Source: Cyclobacterium lianum
GTDB lineage: Bacteria > Bacteroidota > Bacteroidia > Cytophagales > Cyclobacteriaceae
Assembly: GCF_900143075.1 (NCBI RefSeq)
Contig: NZ_FRCY01000017.1
Span: 1-64,000, forward strand
DNA: 64,000 nt
Reading direction: 5' to 3'
Under the pieces are notes generated by a model. That model was not told where the DNA came from, made no database searches, and was given only the letters and a program-made list of their open reading frames with translations. Made by a program: the position numbers and the translations under genes. Shown in pieces: positions 9,992-17,967 of this stretch; positions within the stretch are counted from its first letter, which is position 1, and each line of letters starts with the position of its first letter.

Positions 9992-10461
9992 TTTATCATT
10001 ATTTATACATACAAAGATATGGTTTTCATTACCAAAGCAGCTCCCAGTGAGCATTTTATATGGCCATTGAAATAAAATCATAATTGTTCATTTATGATTT
10101 TAGTTTTCCATTTTTTAAACGTGAAAAAAGGAAATCCGGCGCTATTCTACACCTTTAAAAGGTTACATGTATATTTGCCAGTAGAAAGAAAGTCACATTG
10201 AGCCGCGCCGGCAACAGGACCTCGCTTTTTCCGGATCGAAATCCAGACTGGCAAGGACTATTGTAAGTAAGGCTTCGATCTGGCTACTATTGAAATTTTA
10301 GGTCTTGCAAAATTGACCACCTGGCGCTGATGCCTGACTTACCTTATGTAGCGGATTCGGATACCTGTACAAAATTTAGCAGAATTTGGCCGTCTCCCAT
10401 GCCAGGCAGTGCAGTACAGCAACGAATTAGCATGAATAATTACCACCCCTAACTCAAACCT
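9992..10461. other. Divergent intergenic region, no gene seen
   Basis: 470 bp between the adaptor start (leftward) and the methyltransferase start (rightward). It should hold both promoters. TATATTTG at 10170-10177 on the plus strand fits the Bacteroidota -7 hexamer TAnnTTTG, but no matching TTTG is seen about 20 bp further upstream, so this is only a candidate. No ORF, RNA or repeat is supported. Confidence 0.4.
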
Positions 10462-11223
10462 ATGAAGGCATTAATCAGTTGGACCATCAGAAATATCCCA
10501 AGAAAATACCTGCAACGTGTCAGTCATGTATTCCTGAGAATGGCTGCTGTTTTTTACCGCGGAAAAGAGGTTCAGTGCAATATTTGTCTCCGAAGTTTTC
10601 GCCGTTTCCTGCCTTACGGGAGGCAGGCAAGGGAAAATGCCCTCTGCCCCAATTGCCTGGGCCTGGAAAGACACCGGCTCATGTGGCTTTTTCTGAAAAA
10701 GAATACAGGTTTTTTTGAAAAACAACTCAAGGTATTGCACGTAGCACCAGAGTTATGCTTTTTGAACCGCTTCAAAAAACTACCTAATCTGGAATACATT
10801 ACCGGAGACCTGGAATCCCCATTGGCTCAGGTCAAAATGGACATCCACCAGATCCCCTTTCCTGACAATTCCTTTGATGTGGTTTTCTGCAACCATGTTT
10901 TGGAACATGTGGCCGACGACCTGCAGGCCTGCCGGGAAATCAACCGGGTATTAAAACCAGATGGCTGGGGCATCTTGCAATCACCTGTATATAACCTGGA
11001 GCAAACCCTGGAAGATCCTGAGATCAAAGAACCGGCGGAAAGAGAAAAGGTATTTGGCCAAAGCGACCATGTAAGGAAGTATGGAAAGGATTATGCCAGC
11101 AGACTTAGTAAATCGGGGCTAAAGGTAACTGAAAATGCATTTGTAAAAACCCTGCATCAAGACCGTATAAAAAAGCATGCCCTTCCTGAAAACGAAATGA
11201 TTTTCTTTTGTCAGAAAGGGTAA
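10462..11223 (+). CDS. Class I SAM-dependent methyltransferase with N-terminal zinc ribbon
   Basis: A 253-residue protein. A CxxC pair (CNIC, about residue 36) and a second one (CPNC, about residue 59, followed by LGLERHRLMWLFL) form a likely zinc ribbon. A Methyltransf_11-type Rossmann domain follows, with VLHVAPE as motif I, the post-motif segment IPFPDNSFDVVFCNHVLEHV and REINRVLKPDGWGIL. This zinc-ribbon plus methyltransferase arrangement is frequent in Bacteroidota, often near surface-polysaccharide genes. The substrate is unknown. It is a single gene transcribed away from the efflux operon and convergent with the small-peptide gene. Confidence 0.85.
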   Translation: MKALISWTIRNIPRKYLQRVSHVFLRMAAVFYRGKEVQCNICLRSFRRFLPYGRQARENALCPNCLGLERHRLMWLFLKKNTGFFEKQLKVLHVAPELCFLNRFKKLPNLEYITGDLESPLAQVKMDIHQIPFPDNSFDVVFCNHVLEHVADDLQACREINRVLKPDGWGILQSPVYNLEQTLEDPEIKEPAEREKVFGQSDHVRKYGKDYASRLSKSGLKVTENAFVKTLHQDRIKKHALPENEMIFFCQKG

Positions 11224-11413
11224 AAATTACCTTTCTCAGATTAGAGGTAACATCTCCTTAAAACAACCAAATTGACACTAGGACCCTTATTATTGGGAGA
11301 GAATGGCGTATAAAATCACCGATTAAACCGTCACTGCAATCTCTATCTGGAAGGTTGCAGATTTGGAAAAGGGTGTGTGGTAGTCTCCTGTCCCCTGTGC
11401 TTTTCGAATTGAC

Positions 11414-11740
11414 TCACGATATTCTCCAGTCCAAACACTCTTTGATCTTTCTGATGACACTTTTGTTTAAAAACTGTAAATCAGTGGGCTGACTTCCAAA
11501 GTATTCTCCATAATATTCCCTATATACAGGAATATATTGAATCGTGCACAAATCCGGAAAATAGATTACCTCGCAACAATCTGCGCTTCCACTCCCCGCA
11601 ATCGCCTTCTCCAAGGCCACGTCCTTTTCCGAAAACGGTGCTTCCGTACCACTGACCCCAAACTGCCAGCCGGCCACCAGCATAACCGCTACAGCCCCAA
11701 AGGCTGCCATTCCTTTTTTCGAATTTTTAATCCATTTCAT
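11414..11740 (-). CDS. Small exported Cys-rich peptide, copy A (NVEALA-like)
   Basis: A 108-residue member of the four-copy peptide family of this island. It has a basic N-terminus (MKWIKNSKKG), a hydrophobic signal/anchor (AAFGAVAVMLVAGWQFGVSG), a short conserved acidic stretch ending in EKAIAGSG, then a tail unique to this copy (CCEVIYFPDLC through KECLDW, four Cys). The leader is near-identical at DNA level to copies B and D. The acidic DVALEKAIA segment recalls the NVEALA motif of small Bacteroides exported proteins; this is inference. Of two adjacent ATGs, 11740 matches the paralogues. It is the only copy not followed by a propeller gene, and its tail is the longest. Confidence 0.75.
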   Translation of the reverse strand: MKWIKNSKKGMAAFGAVAVMLVAGWQFGVSGTEAPFSEKDVALEKAIAGSGSADCCEVIYFPDLCTIQYIPVYREYYGEYFGSQPTDLQFLNKSVIRKIKECLDWRIS

Positions 11741-11743
11741 CAT

Positions 11744-11880
11744 AATCTTATTACATTTAAGTAAAACATTGATTTAATGGCAGTTAAATTGAAAAAAAAA
11801 TGATAGTTGCAACTATTTTATTAAAAAATGCAAAGAAATATATAAAATAATCTTTATTTAAGCGTATACGCTGTTTTTTG
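11744..11880 (-). promoter_or_regulatory. Conserved upstream element, copy A
   Basis: Upstream of peptide A, and the most diverged of the four copies. It keeps the AAAACATTGATT block close to the start codon, a run of nine A (11792-11800), the perfect palindrome ATAGTTGCAACTAT (11803-11816), and a distal block here reading AGCGTATACGCT (itself a perfect palindrome) where the other copies have AGCGCATACG. The rest of this gene-free stretch, 11881-12151, shows nothing recognisable. Confidence 0.7.
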
Positions 11881-12151
11881 GGTTAGTAAATATAATTCGA
11901 TAAAAATTGGAATAGAATTTTCTTCCATGGAGCTAAATAAACAGAAAGATGCATATCTACAGTGAAGCGCTTCTTACATTTTGAAACCTTTCATTTATTC
12001 TATTTTCAAGCCTTTTACCCCTTCTATATATTTTTCAGCTAGAATGGAGTCGAAAACAACCAGTTCCGGGTCTTTTTATTTATTTTTTCTAAATATTTGT
12101 TGGCTCCTTCCATTTACTGGCAAGCAGCTTTTAGAATCAAGGTTTTAATTT

Positions 12152-13822
12152 TTACTCCCAATCAGGAAATTTGTCTTTTACGGTTAGGGAAGCAAGAGAA
12201 GCTTGCACATCATTATAATAATACTCATAGTTGCAACTGGTAAAGCTGGTATAAATTATTCTCCCCTCTTTTTCGAATAATGTCACCTCAGAACGCGAAA
12301 CATATTTTTGACCGTTTGGATCAGTTAGTTGGTTGGAAAAATTTATTCTGTATCCTTTTGAATCAGTGTACCCATCTAATTCTTTGACAGTAAGCCCAGC
12401 TAAATTTTTATTGGCTTTGTAGCGATTTGCACGTGATTTCAAATAGTCATCAAAATCGAAAGCCGCTCCTTTAGGAAAAGCAATCTTCACCTGCATCGAA
12501 GCACCACCACAAAAGGTATTTCCCTGAAGCTTTTCACTATTAAAAATGGCTCCGGTCATGTACATTTCGTCACTTTCCCATAATTCATTTTTCACTTCCA
12601 GACTTGAGGGGGAATATTTCCAGCCTGACGGCAACTCCATTCGGTAATAATCGTTCTCAGCAACGTTTTCACTATTTGGATTGGCACCCTGACCTCTTTT
12701 TTTCGAGTCTATATCTTTTGCGGATGAAAACCCCTTAAAGCTTTTATCCATATTAAGCCCGGATATCATGCTTCCTTTTAAATCATACTCAAAAAATAGA
12801 TCTTCTTTAAAATAAGAAAACCCGTATAATTTTTGGAATTCCTCAGAAACAGCAAACGAAGTGAGTGGTTGATCAAGTGTAAAGCGTTCCAATAAGATCC
12901 CATCCCAATCCCAGATTTCCAGGAGTGGTCTGAAGATCTCAGGTTGTTCCATCACTTCACTTTTTGGTTTGCCCACATACATCACATAAATATGTGTTGA
13001 GGTGGCAAAAGGTTCCACCCTATACATGTTCAATTCTTCCTCCAAATCATTCTTTGGAGGCGTTTCAATTTCTATTTCATGCAATAGCTCGCCCTGATGG
13101 TTATAGTACTTAATTTGATTTTGAAAAAAGTAAAAGGCCGCAAGCCTCCCATCTTTTGGGTTAACCACTGTCCTCTTCCCGAAATCGCGGTATAGACGAT
13201 CTAATTGTCTATTGTTTTCAATATTGGATAGTTCGGGAAATTTACCGAACGTTGTGAGTTCTTCTCCCCGTTGCAGATGAACCAATTGGTGTTCCGGTCC
13301 ACCTGGTTTGGCATCCATTATATCGCTAATATAGGTGGATTCATCGATCATAACTAACCCATTTACAGGCGAACCATTTGACATGAACAGCTCAACACTT
13401 TCACCCATCACCGAACTGTCATTTTCCAGCCTTATTTTTATAAGGTTTGTTCCAGAGACCACTACCAAATGATCATCCATGGCTTGTACCGAATTTTCAT
13501 TTACATAACTAAATTCATTGGGACCTTCTCCAATTTCCCCAAAGCTGTACAAAAAGGTGAATTCAGGCAATCTGTACACCTTGAACAAATCTTCTTTACC
13601 ATTGTCAAAAATAACCGCCTTGTCAGGAAACACCAGCATTTTTGAAGGTATCAGAACAGTACTGTCTAAAGTTATTTCCTTGGACACTAGGCTTCCTGAA
13701 TCCGGAATCTCACTGATCAACCTCTTTGAAGAATCGTTGGATTGACAAGAAAGAAAAAAGAGGGCAAGGACCGGAAGTAATAACAATTTTTTACAATAGA
13801 TATCTCTCTCGAGGGAATACAT
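12152..13822 (-). CDS. Six-bladed beta-propeller lipoprotein fused to a PsbP/DcrB-like domain
   Basis: A 556-residue lipoprotein. The SPII signal has its lipobox at LALFFLSC. A TolB-like/BF3164-type six-bladed propeller follows (about residues 25-370), including the typical turn YSFGEIGEGPNEF. A separate C-terminal domain (about residues 385-556) begins YYRMELPSGWKYSP, contains Cys residues and ends with ASLASLTVKD, the pattern of Mog1/PsbP/DcrB-fold lipoproteins. The other two intact propellers in the island lack this extension. The start ATG 13822 is preferred over 13846 because the bases before it resemble those before the paralogue at 20760. It lies downstream of peptide B across a hairpin. 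Function unknown; surface or periplasmic location inferred. Confidence 0.8.
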   Translation of the reverse strand: MYSLERDIYCKKLLLLPVLALFFLSCQSNDSSKRLISEIPDSGSLVSKEITLDSTVLIPSKMLVFPDKAVIFDNGKEDLFKVYRLPEFTFLYSFGEIGEGPNEFSYVNENSVQAMDDHLVVVSGTNLIKIRLENDSSVMGESVELFMSNGSPVNGLVMIDESTYISDIMDAKPGGPEHQLVHLQRGEELTTFGKFPELSNIENNRQLDRLYRDFGKRTVVNPKDGRLAAFYFFQNQIKYYNHQGELLHEIEIETPPKNDLEEELNMYRVEPFATSTHIYVMYVGKPKSEVMEQPEIFRPLLEIWDWDGILLERFTLDQPLTSFAVSEEFQKLYGFSYFKEDLFFEYDLKGSMISGLNMDKSFKGFSSAKDIDSKKRGQGANPNSENVAENDYYRMELPSGWKYSPSSLEVKNELWESDEMYMTGAIFNSEKLQGNTFCGGASMQVKIAFPKGAAFDFDDYLKSRANRYKANKNLAGLTVKELDGYTDSKGYRINFSNQLTDPNGQKYVSRSEVTLFEKEGRIIYTSFTSCNYEYYYNDVQASLASLTVKDKFPDWE

Positions 13823-13883
13823 AGGCAATTCCTTTAAAATGTACAATTTTGATAGCTAAATAGCATTCAGATTGGGTATAAAA

Positions 13884-13917
13884 GGGATGGTCTCGCATAT
13901 ACCTTGAGACCATTCCC
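13884..13917 (-). terminator. Terminator-like hairpin between peptide B and its propeller
   Basis: GGGATGGTCTC (13884-13894) pairs with GAGACCATTCCC (13906-13917) with a single bulge. On the minus strand the stem is followed by TTTTAT. It starts 13 bp after the peptide stop, inside the peptide-propeller gap, and so is a plausible leaky terminator or attenuator. Confidence 0.75.
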
Positions 13918-13929
13918 GATATTTGTCGA

Positions 13930-14220
13930 TTAGCAAGTTCCTGGATCCGACCATGCATCTGCTCTTTGTTCTTCACAGGGGCCATATGGTTTACACCGAT
14001 AAAAATACGAACAGTTCCAAAATAGGCATGAGTTGTAGGAAGCATAGCAGGTTGTACCTGCACCACCGCTTCCCTCTATCGCCTTCTCCAAAGCCACTTC
14101 CTTTTCCGAAAAGGGCACTTCCGTACCACTAACCCCAAACTGCCAACCGGCCACCAGCATAACCGCTACAGCCCCAAAGGCTGCCATTAATTTTCTTGAA
14201 TTTTTAAGCCATGTCTTCAT
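13930..14220 (-). CDS. Small exported Cys-rich peptide, copy B (NVEALA-like)
   Basis: A 96-residue paralogue with the shared leader (MKTWLKNSRKLMAAFG, then VAVMLVAGWQFGVSGTE) and the acidic FSEKEVALEKAIEGSGG segment. Its tail is unrelated to the others and has six Cys (including CYASYNSC, NCSYFYRC and a terminal TC). An even Cys count and export suggest disulfides. The start ATG at 14220 is aligned with copies C and D; an upstream extension to 14259 runs into the conserved upstream element and is rejected. A hairpin and the propeller-PsbP gene follow. It may belong to the NVEALA class; not verified. Confidence 0.8.
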   Translation of the reverse strand: MKTWLKNSRKLMAAFGAVAVMLVAGWQFGVSGTEVPFSEKEVALEKAIEGSGGAGTTCYASYNSCLFWNCSYFYRCKPYGPCEEQRADAWSDPGTC

Positions 14221-14360
14221 TTTTTTTTGGTTTAATGTAAAACATTGATTGAATGGCACTTAAATTGATAAAAAAAAAAACGAGAGCTGCAACTATTCTT
14301 TTAAAAAAACCTGAAAAAAATTACAAATAATCTGTTTTAAAGCGCATACGGGAGATTTAG
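14221..14360 (-). promoter_or_regulatory. Conserved upstream element, copy B
   Basis: About 140 bp, nearly identical to copy C. On the plus strand, moving away from the start: TTTAATGTAAAACATTGATT, GAATGGCACTTAAATTGAT, a run of eleven A (14270-14280), GCAACTAT half-palindrome (14289-14296), then CTGTTTTAAAGCGCATACGG and GATTTAG. It is expected to hold the promoter and 5' leader of peptide B. The exact promoter hexamers could not be fixed. Confidence 0.75.
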
Positions 14361-14494
14361 ATTGAGAAATCAAACTTTTTACTAAACACTTCAGGTTCAG
14401 CTAACCTTCAGTCGGTAAGGGAAGATGTAACGGGGACAGGTTCGGATAACAGACCAACTTACCAAACCTTAATAGTTCTGGTGTATGCACTATA

Positions 14495-15346
14495 TTATCT
14501 GGCCGCTTTTTTTCTGCTGTTTTCAGTAAAGAATTCTAACCACTCACTTTCACTCCTCGGAGCATCCTGTTGTAAGTCTTGTAGCGTTTTTTGGATACTC
14601 TCCTTACCGTACATTTGGTACCTTTCCCACCAGAGTGTGGACCAGAATAAGGGACCGTTTGGAAAATACTTTCCTCTAAGGTTTTCAAATTCATCCGGGT
14701 CATTGGACTGCGACCATTCTTTTTTCATCTTGTTCCATCGTTCATTTTTTTCTTGCATGTATTCTAAATAGGGTTTACCGTTTATGGGAGCGACTTTCAT
14801 TTTCAGTTCGCTGACTAGGATATCCCTAAAAAAAACAGCAAATCCGGTACGGATATCATCCATTTCTTGCAGTTTAAAGTCGCATGGCTCATAAAACCAA
14901 AAGTTCCTTCCCAGCTCGTAAAAAAACAAATGGTCATATTTATCTTCTTTTACGAACTGATCGTATATCCGCCTGAACTTCTCCTCGGTTATCTCTATGC
15001 CCTTCCTGCCCAGTCTGCCACAGCCCGAACCACAGGTAGAAGGTACTAACGCCAATGGAAGCCTATCTCCATCCAGATGAGACGGATCCGGTTCCCTCCC
15101 CGAAAGCTCAGTAGCCAGTTCATAGGCTTGGTCATAGGTGCTAAGAAGTGCTGCAAGTGTATCGGTATTATAATTTCCCACAGGAAATAGCAAAAGTATT
15201 TGGTCACTTTTCTGGAAGGACAAGTCAAGTTGACTACCCTGAAAGGAGGGATACGAAACCGAGTCAGTGTTGCAGCTTTGATTTAGTATCAAAGAAAAAA
15301 TAAAAATATACCGTACTATTTCACCCTTTTTGTTGGATTTCAACAT
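14495..15346 (-). CDS. Lipoprotein of unknown function (degenerate gluzincin-like motif)
   Basis: A 283-residue protein with an SPII signal (lipobox LNQSC, about residue 25). No family was recognised with confidence. A central segment FFYELGRNFWFYEPCD (about residue 143) looks like the HELGHNF helix of zinc gluzincins with both His replaced (Y and R), so a dead or atypical metalloprotease fold is possible. The C-terminal half is rich in Trp/Lys/Glu. A CGSGCGRLGRKG turn contains paired Cys. It lies upstream of peptide B on the same strand, and its ATG is only 21 bp from the start of the divergent flippase-like gene. Confidence 0.65.
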   Translation of the reverse strand: MLKSNKKGEIVRYIFIFSLILNQSCNTDSVSYPSFQGSQLDLSFQKSDQILLLFPVGNYNTDTLAALLSTYDQAYELATELSGREPDPSHLDGDRLPLALVPSTCGSGCGRLGRKGIEITEEKFRRIYDQFVKEDKYDHLFFYELGRNFWFYEPCDFKLQEMDDIRTGFAVFFRDILVSELKMKVAPINGKPYLEYMQEKNERWNKMKKEWSQSNDPDEFENLRGKYFPNGPLFWSTLWWERYQMYGKESIQKTLQDLQQDAPRSESEWLEFFTENSRKKAAR

Positions 15347-15367
15347 TTTTATTATTTAGTTAACCAT

Positions 15368-16270
15368 GTGAATAAAGCCAAAAAGAAAGATATAATCAAA
15401 TGGTGCTTAAAATTTTTGCTCTCTGGCATTGCGCTTTATTTTGTCTTTCGTATAGTCGATCCCAACGCTATTTTTGACGCTTTTTTTTCCTCACATCCAG
15501 GTTACCTGTTATTGGCTTTTGTTGCATTCAATGGATCCAAAATTGTTGCTGCGTTTCGTCTAAACCGGTTCTATAAAGTAATAGGTGTTTACCTAACCAG
15601 TCGCTACAATCTTTTACTTTATTATATCGGCATGTTTTATAACCTGTTTTTACCTGGAAGTGTAGGTGGAGACGCTTATAAAGTGTTTTTACTCCAAGAA
15701 CAAGAAAGGGCGCGGACGAAGCCCCTACTATTGGCTACGCTTCTCGATCGGGTAAGTGGACTGGCAATGCTTGCCCTGCTCACCTTTGGACTCATTCTTT
15801 TGAGGGAAGATTTGACCGGGATACCCTATTTATACCCCCTTGCCTGGTCAGGACTTCTGCTTACAATTCCTGCCTATTTGTTATTGAAAAGAATTGTCTT
15901 TACACGTTTTATGCCTGTATTGTGGCCCACCTTTTTTCTTTCTTTCTGGGTACAACTTGGCCAACTGATCTGTGCTTATTTTATCTTAATGGCATTGGGC
16001 ATTCAGGGAGGTTATTTGGATTACCTGATACTGTTTATGGTATCTTCGGTGGTGGCGGTCTTGCCTTTTACCATTGGAGGAGTGGGAGCCAGGGAGTTGG
16101 TTTTCCTTTACGGGTACCGTTTTCTGGTAATTGATGAAAGTCTGGCGGTGGCTTTTACCTTTCTCTTCTTTTCAACCCTGGCAATTTCTTCTCTGCCGGG
16201 GCTGGCCTTCTCATTTAGTCCCCTTCCTGCTCCAAGCGGAGCACCAATCTCTCAAATCAAGAAATCATGA
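15368..16270 (+). CDS. LPG-synthase TM / AglD-like flippase-domain membrane protein
   Basis: A 300-residue polytopic membrane protein with about seven or eight spans. The pattern FNGSKIVAAFRLNRFYKVIG, GMFYNLFLPGSVGGDAYKVFLL and LPFTIGGVGARELVFLYGYRF is characteristic of the LPG_synthase_TM (UPF0104) family, whose members flip or modify lipid-linked substrates. GTG at 15368 is the first in-frame start. It is followed by a GT-C gene whose ATG overlaps its stop (ATGA at 16267-16270), suggesting a two-gene glycolipid or surface-glycan unit inserted between minus-strand peptide modules. Confidence 0.85.
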   Translation: MNKAKKKDIIKWCLKFLLSGIALYFVFRIVDPNAIFDAFFSSHPGYLLLAFVAFNGSKIVAAFRLNRFYKVIGVYLTSRYNLLLYYIGMFYNLFLPGSVGGDAYKVFLLQEQERARTKPLLLATLLDRVSGLAMLALLTFGLILLREDLTGIPYLYPLAWSGLLLTIPAYLLLKRIVFTRFMPVLWPTFFLSFWVQLGQLICAYFILMALGIQGGYLDYLILFMVSSVVAVLPFTIGGVGARELVFLYGYRFLVIDESLAVAFTFLFFSTLAISSLPGLAFSFSPLPAPSGAPISQIKKS

Positions 16271-17874
16271 ACAATTGGATAAAGTTTGTTTTCCTGGCTT
16301 ACCTTCTTTTTGGTACAATACTAGTGGGAGATTATGGCCTCAGCATGGATGAGCCGGTGCAGCGAAAACACGGTATTGTGGCCTTTGAGTATGTGAACGA
16401 TCTATTTGGATTTTATCCAGACCTACCAAATCTCACAGTAGAACACCTTCCAAGCTATGATCATCGGGACTACGGCATGCTTTTCCAAATGGTGGCTTAC
16501 GGCTTGGAGCTTACCATGGGCATTGACAACACCCGGGATGTATTCAGGCTAAGGCATTTGATGGTCTTTGTGCTTTTCTGGGCAGCCTCCTGGGTATTTT
16601 TTCGGATTCTTTATTCCAGGTTCCATTCAGTTCCACTGGCCTTAGCCGGGGTACTAATGCTTGTACTCAGCCCCCGTATCTTTGGGAACAGCATGTACAA
16701 TCCCAAAGATATCCCACTGCTCTGCTGGTTTGTTTTCGCCTTTTATACCCATATTCGCTTTGTGGACGGAAAGGATCGGTATGGACCAGTATTACACGGG
16801 TTGGCCTGCGCCCTGGCTATTGGTAGCAGGATTGTGGGTGTCGTATGGCCGGTATTATCACTCGGATACCTCTTATGCCACCTGATTATCCAGAGAAGTT
16901 CCAAAGCGGAATTATTGTTATACCTCAAAAGAACCACTTTTTATCTGCTGTTCCTCCTGGTTTTTACCTTTATGCTCTGGCCAGTTCTATGGGAAGATCC
17001 AATAGGAGGTTTTTTACATTCCTTTAATAGCATGAAACAGTTTCGCTGGTATGCAGAAATGCTTTACCTGGGTGAAATGGTTCGGTCCACGGAGTTGCCC
17101 TGGCACTACATCCCTGTTTTAATAAGTGTGACCACTCCTTTAACGATCCTTTTGGTAATTTTATCAGGATTATTTGTCATGTTTCGTAATGCTTGGAAGT
17201 ACAAGCAAAAATTATTTATCCAAACCAACTTGGGTCAGGACACGGTAGCATTAGGTGCAGCATTAATTCCCTTAATGGCGGTGGTTTTGTTCGGGTCGGT
17301 TTTGTATAATGGTTGGAGACATTTGTATTTTATTTATCCTTTTTTGGTCTATTTGGGTGTATTGGGTATCGATACGTTTATAAATGTGTATAGGCGAAAA
17401 CGGTCTAAGTTAATTGTGAAGGTATTTGCTGTAGGATTGATAGGCCTGGCCACCTGGGACATAGGTAATACGGCTTATTTTCTTGTAAAATACCATCCCC
17501 ACCAAAGCGTGTATTTTAACTTTCTTGCCGGTGATGTGGAAAAGAACTTTGAAAGGGACTATTACGGAATGTCATACAAGGAAGGGTTGACTCAGCTTTT
17601 AAAGCGGTATCCAGATAAAATTTTGCAAATTTACACTAGGAATGTTTTAGGTAAGATAAACATGATGGTATTCACCAAACAAGAAGCTGCTAGACTTGTC
17701 TTTGTGAACAACCCTAAAGATGCTAAATTTTTCATTACCTTATTTATTTTTCGTTCACAGAAAGAATACCGAGAATTTAAGCGAAATGATTACCCATTTA
17801 ATCAACCAAGTGAATTTGCTATTAGGGTCAAGGACTATAAAACCTTAGAAGTCATTAGACTTAAAGATCCATGA
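16267..17874 (+). CDS. GT-C fold glycosyltransferase (family 39-like) membrane protein
   Basis: A 535-residue integral membrane protein with about ten spans. The first periplasmic loop carries DYGLSMDEPVQRKHG (about residue 23), the acidic metal/donor-binding motif of GT-C enzymes that use polyprenyl-phosphate sugars. A second motif, PRIFGNSMYNPKDIPLLCWF (about residue 137), resembles ArnT/PMT-like second loops. A soluble C-terminal tail follows (about residue 420 on). It probably transfers a sugar at the periplasmic face, partnered with the flippase-like protein just upstream. Acceptor unknown. The 3' quarter is visibly AT-richer than the 5' part. Confidence 0.8.
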   Translation: MNNWIKFVFLAYLLFGTILVGDYGLSMDEPVQRKHGIVAFEYVNDLFGFYPDLPNLTVEHLPSYDHRDYGMLFQMVAYGLELTMGIDNTRDVFRLRHLMVFVLFWAASWVFFRILYSRFHSVPLALAGVLMLVLSPRIFGNSMYNPKDIPLLCWFVFAFYTHIRFVDGKDRYGPVLHGLACALAIGSRIVGVVWPVLSLGYLLCHLIIQRSSKAELLLYLKRTTFYLLFLLVFTFMLWPVLWEDPIGGFLHSFNSMKQFRWYAEMLYLGEMVRSTELPWHYIPVLISVTTPLTILLVILSGLFVMFRNAWKYKQKLFIQTNLGQDTVALGAALIPLMAVVLFGSVLYNGWRHLYFIYPFLVYLGVLGIDTFINVYRRKRSKLIVKVFAVGLIGLATWDIGNTAYFLVKYHPHQSVYFNFLAGDVEKNFERDYYGMSYKEGLTQLLKRYPDKILQIYTRNVLGKINMMVFTKQEAARLVFVNNPKDAKFFITLFIFRSQKEYREFKRNDYPFNQPSEFAIRVKDYKTLEVIRLKDP

Positions 17875-17967
17875 TGTGTTCTTAAATTAAGAAAATATTA
17901 CCACTTTAAATCCTTGAAATTAACTTTCAAATTGAAAAAAATTTGTAAACCTAATTACTAAAATTAT

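Noticed and set aside
14251-14270. TGGCAC-N5-TTG sequence in the peptide upstream elements resembling a sigma-54 (-24/-12) promoter, tempting because rpoN is in the window
   Set aside because: It is on the plus strand, pointing away from the peptide genes, and the -12 GC is GA or missing in all four copies.
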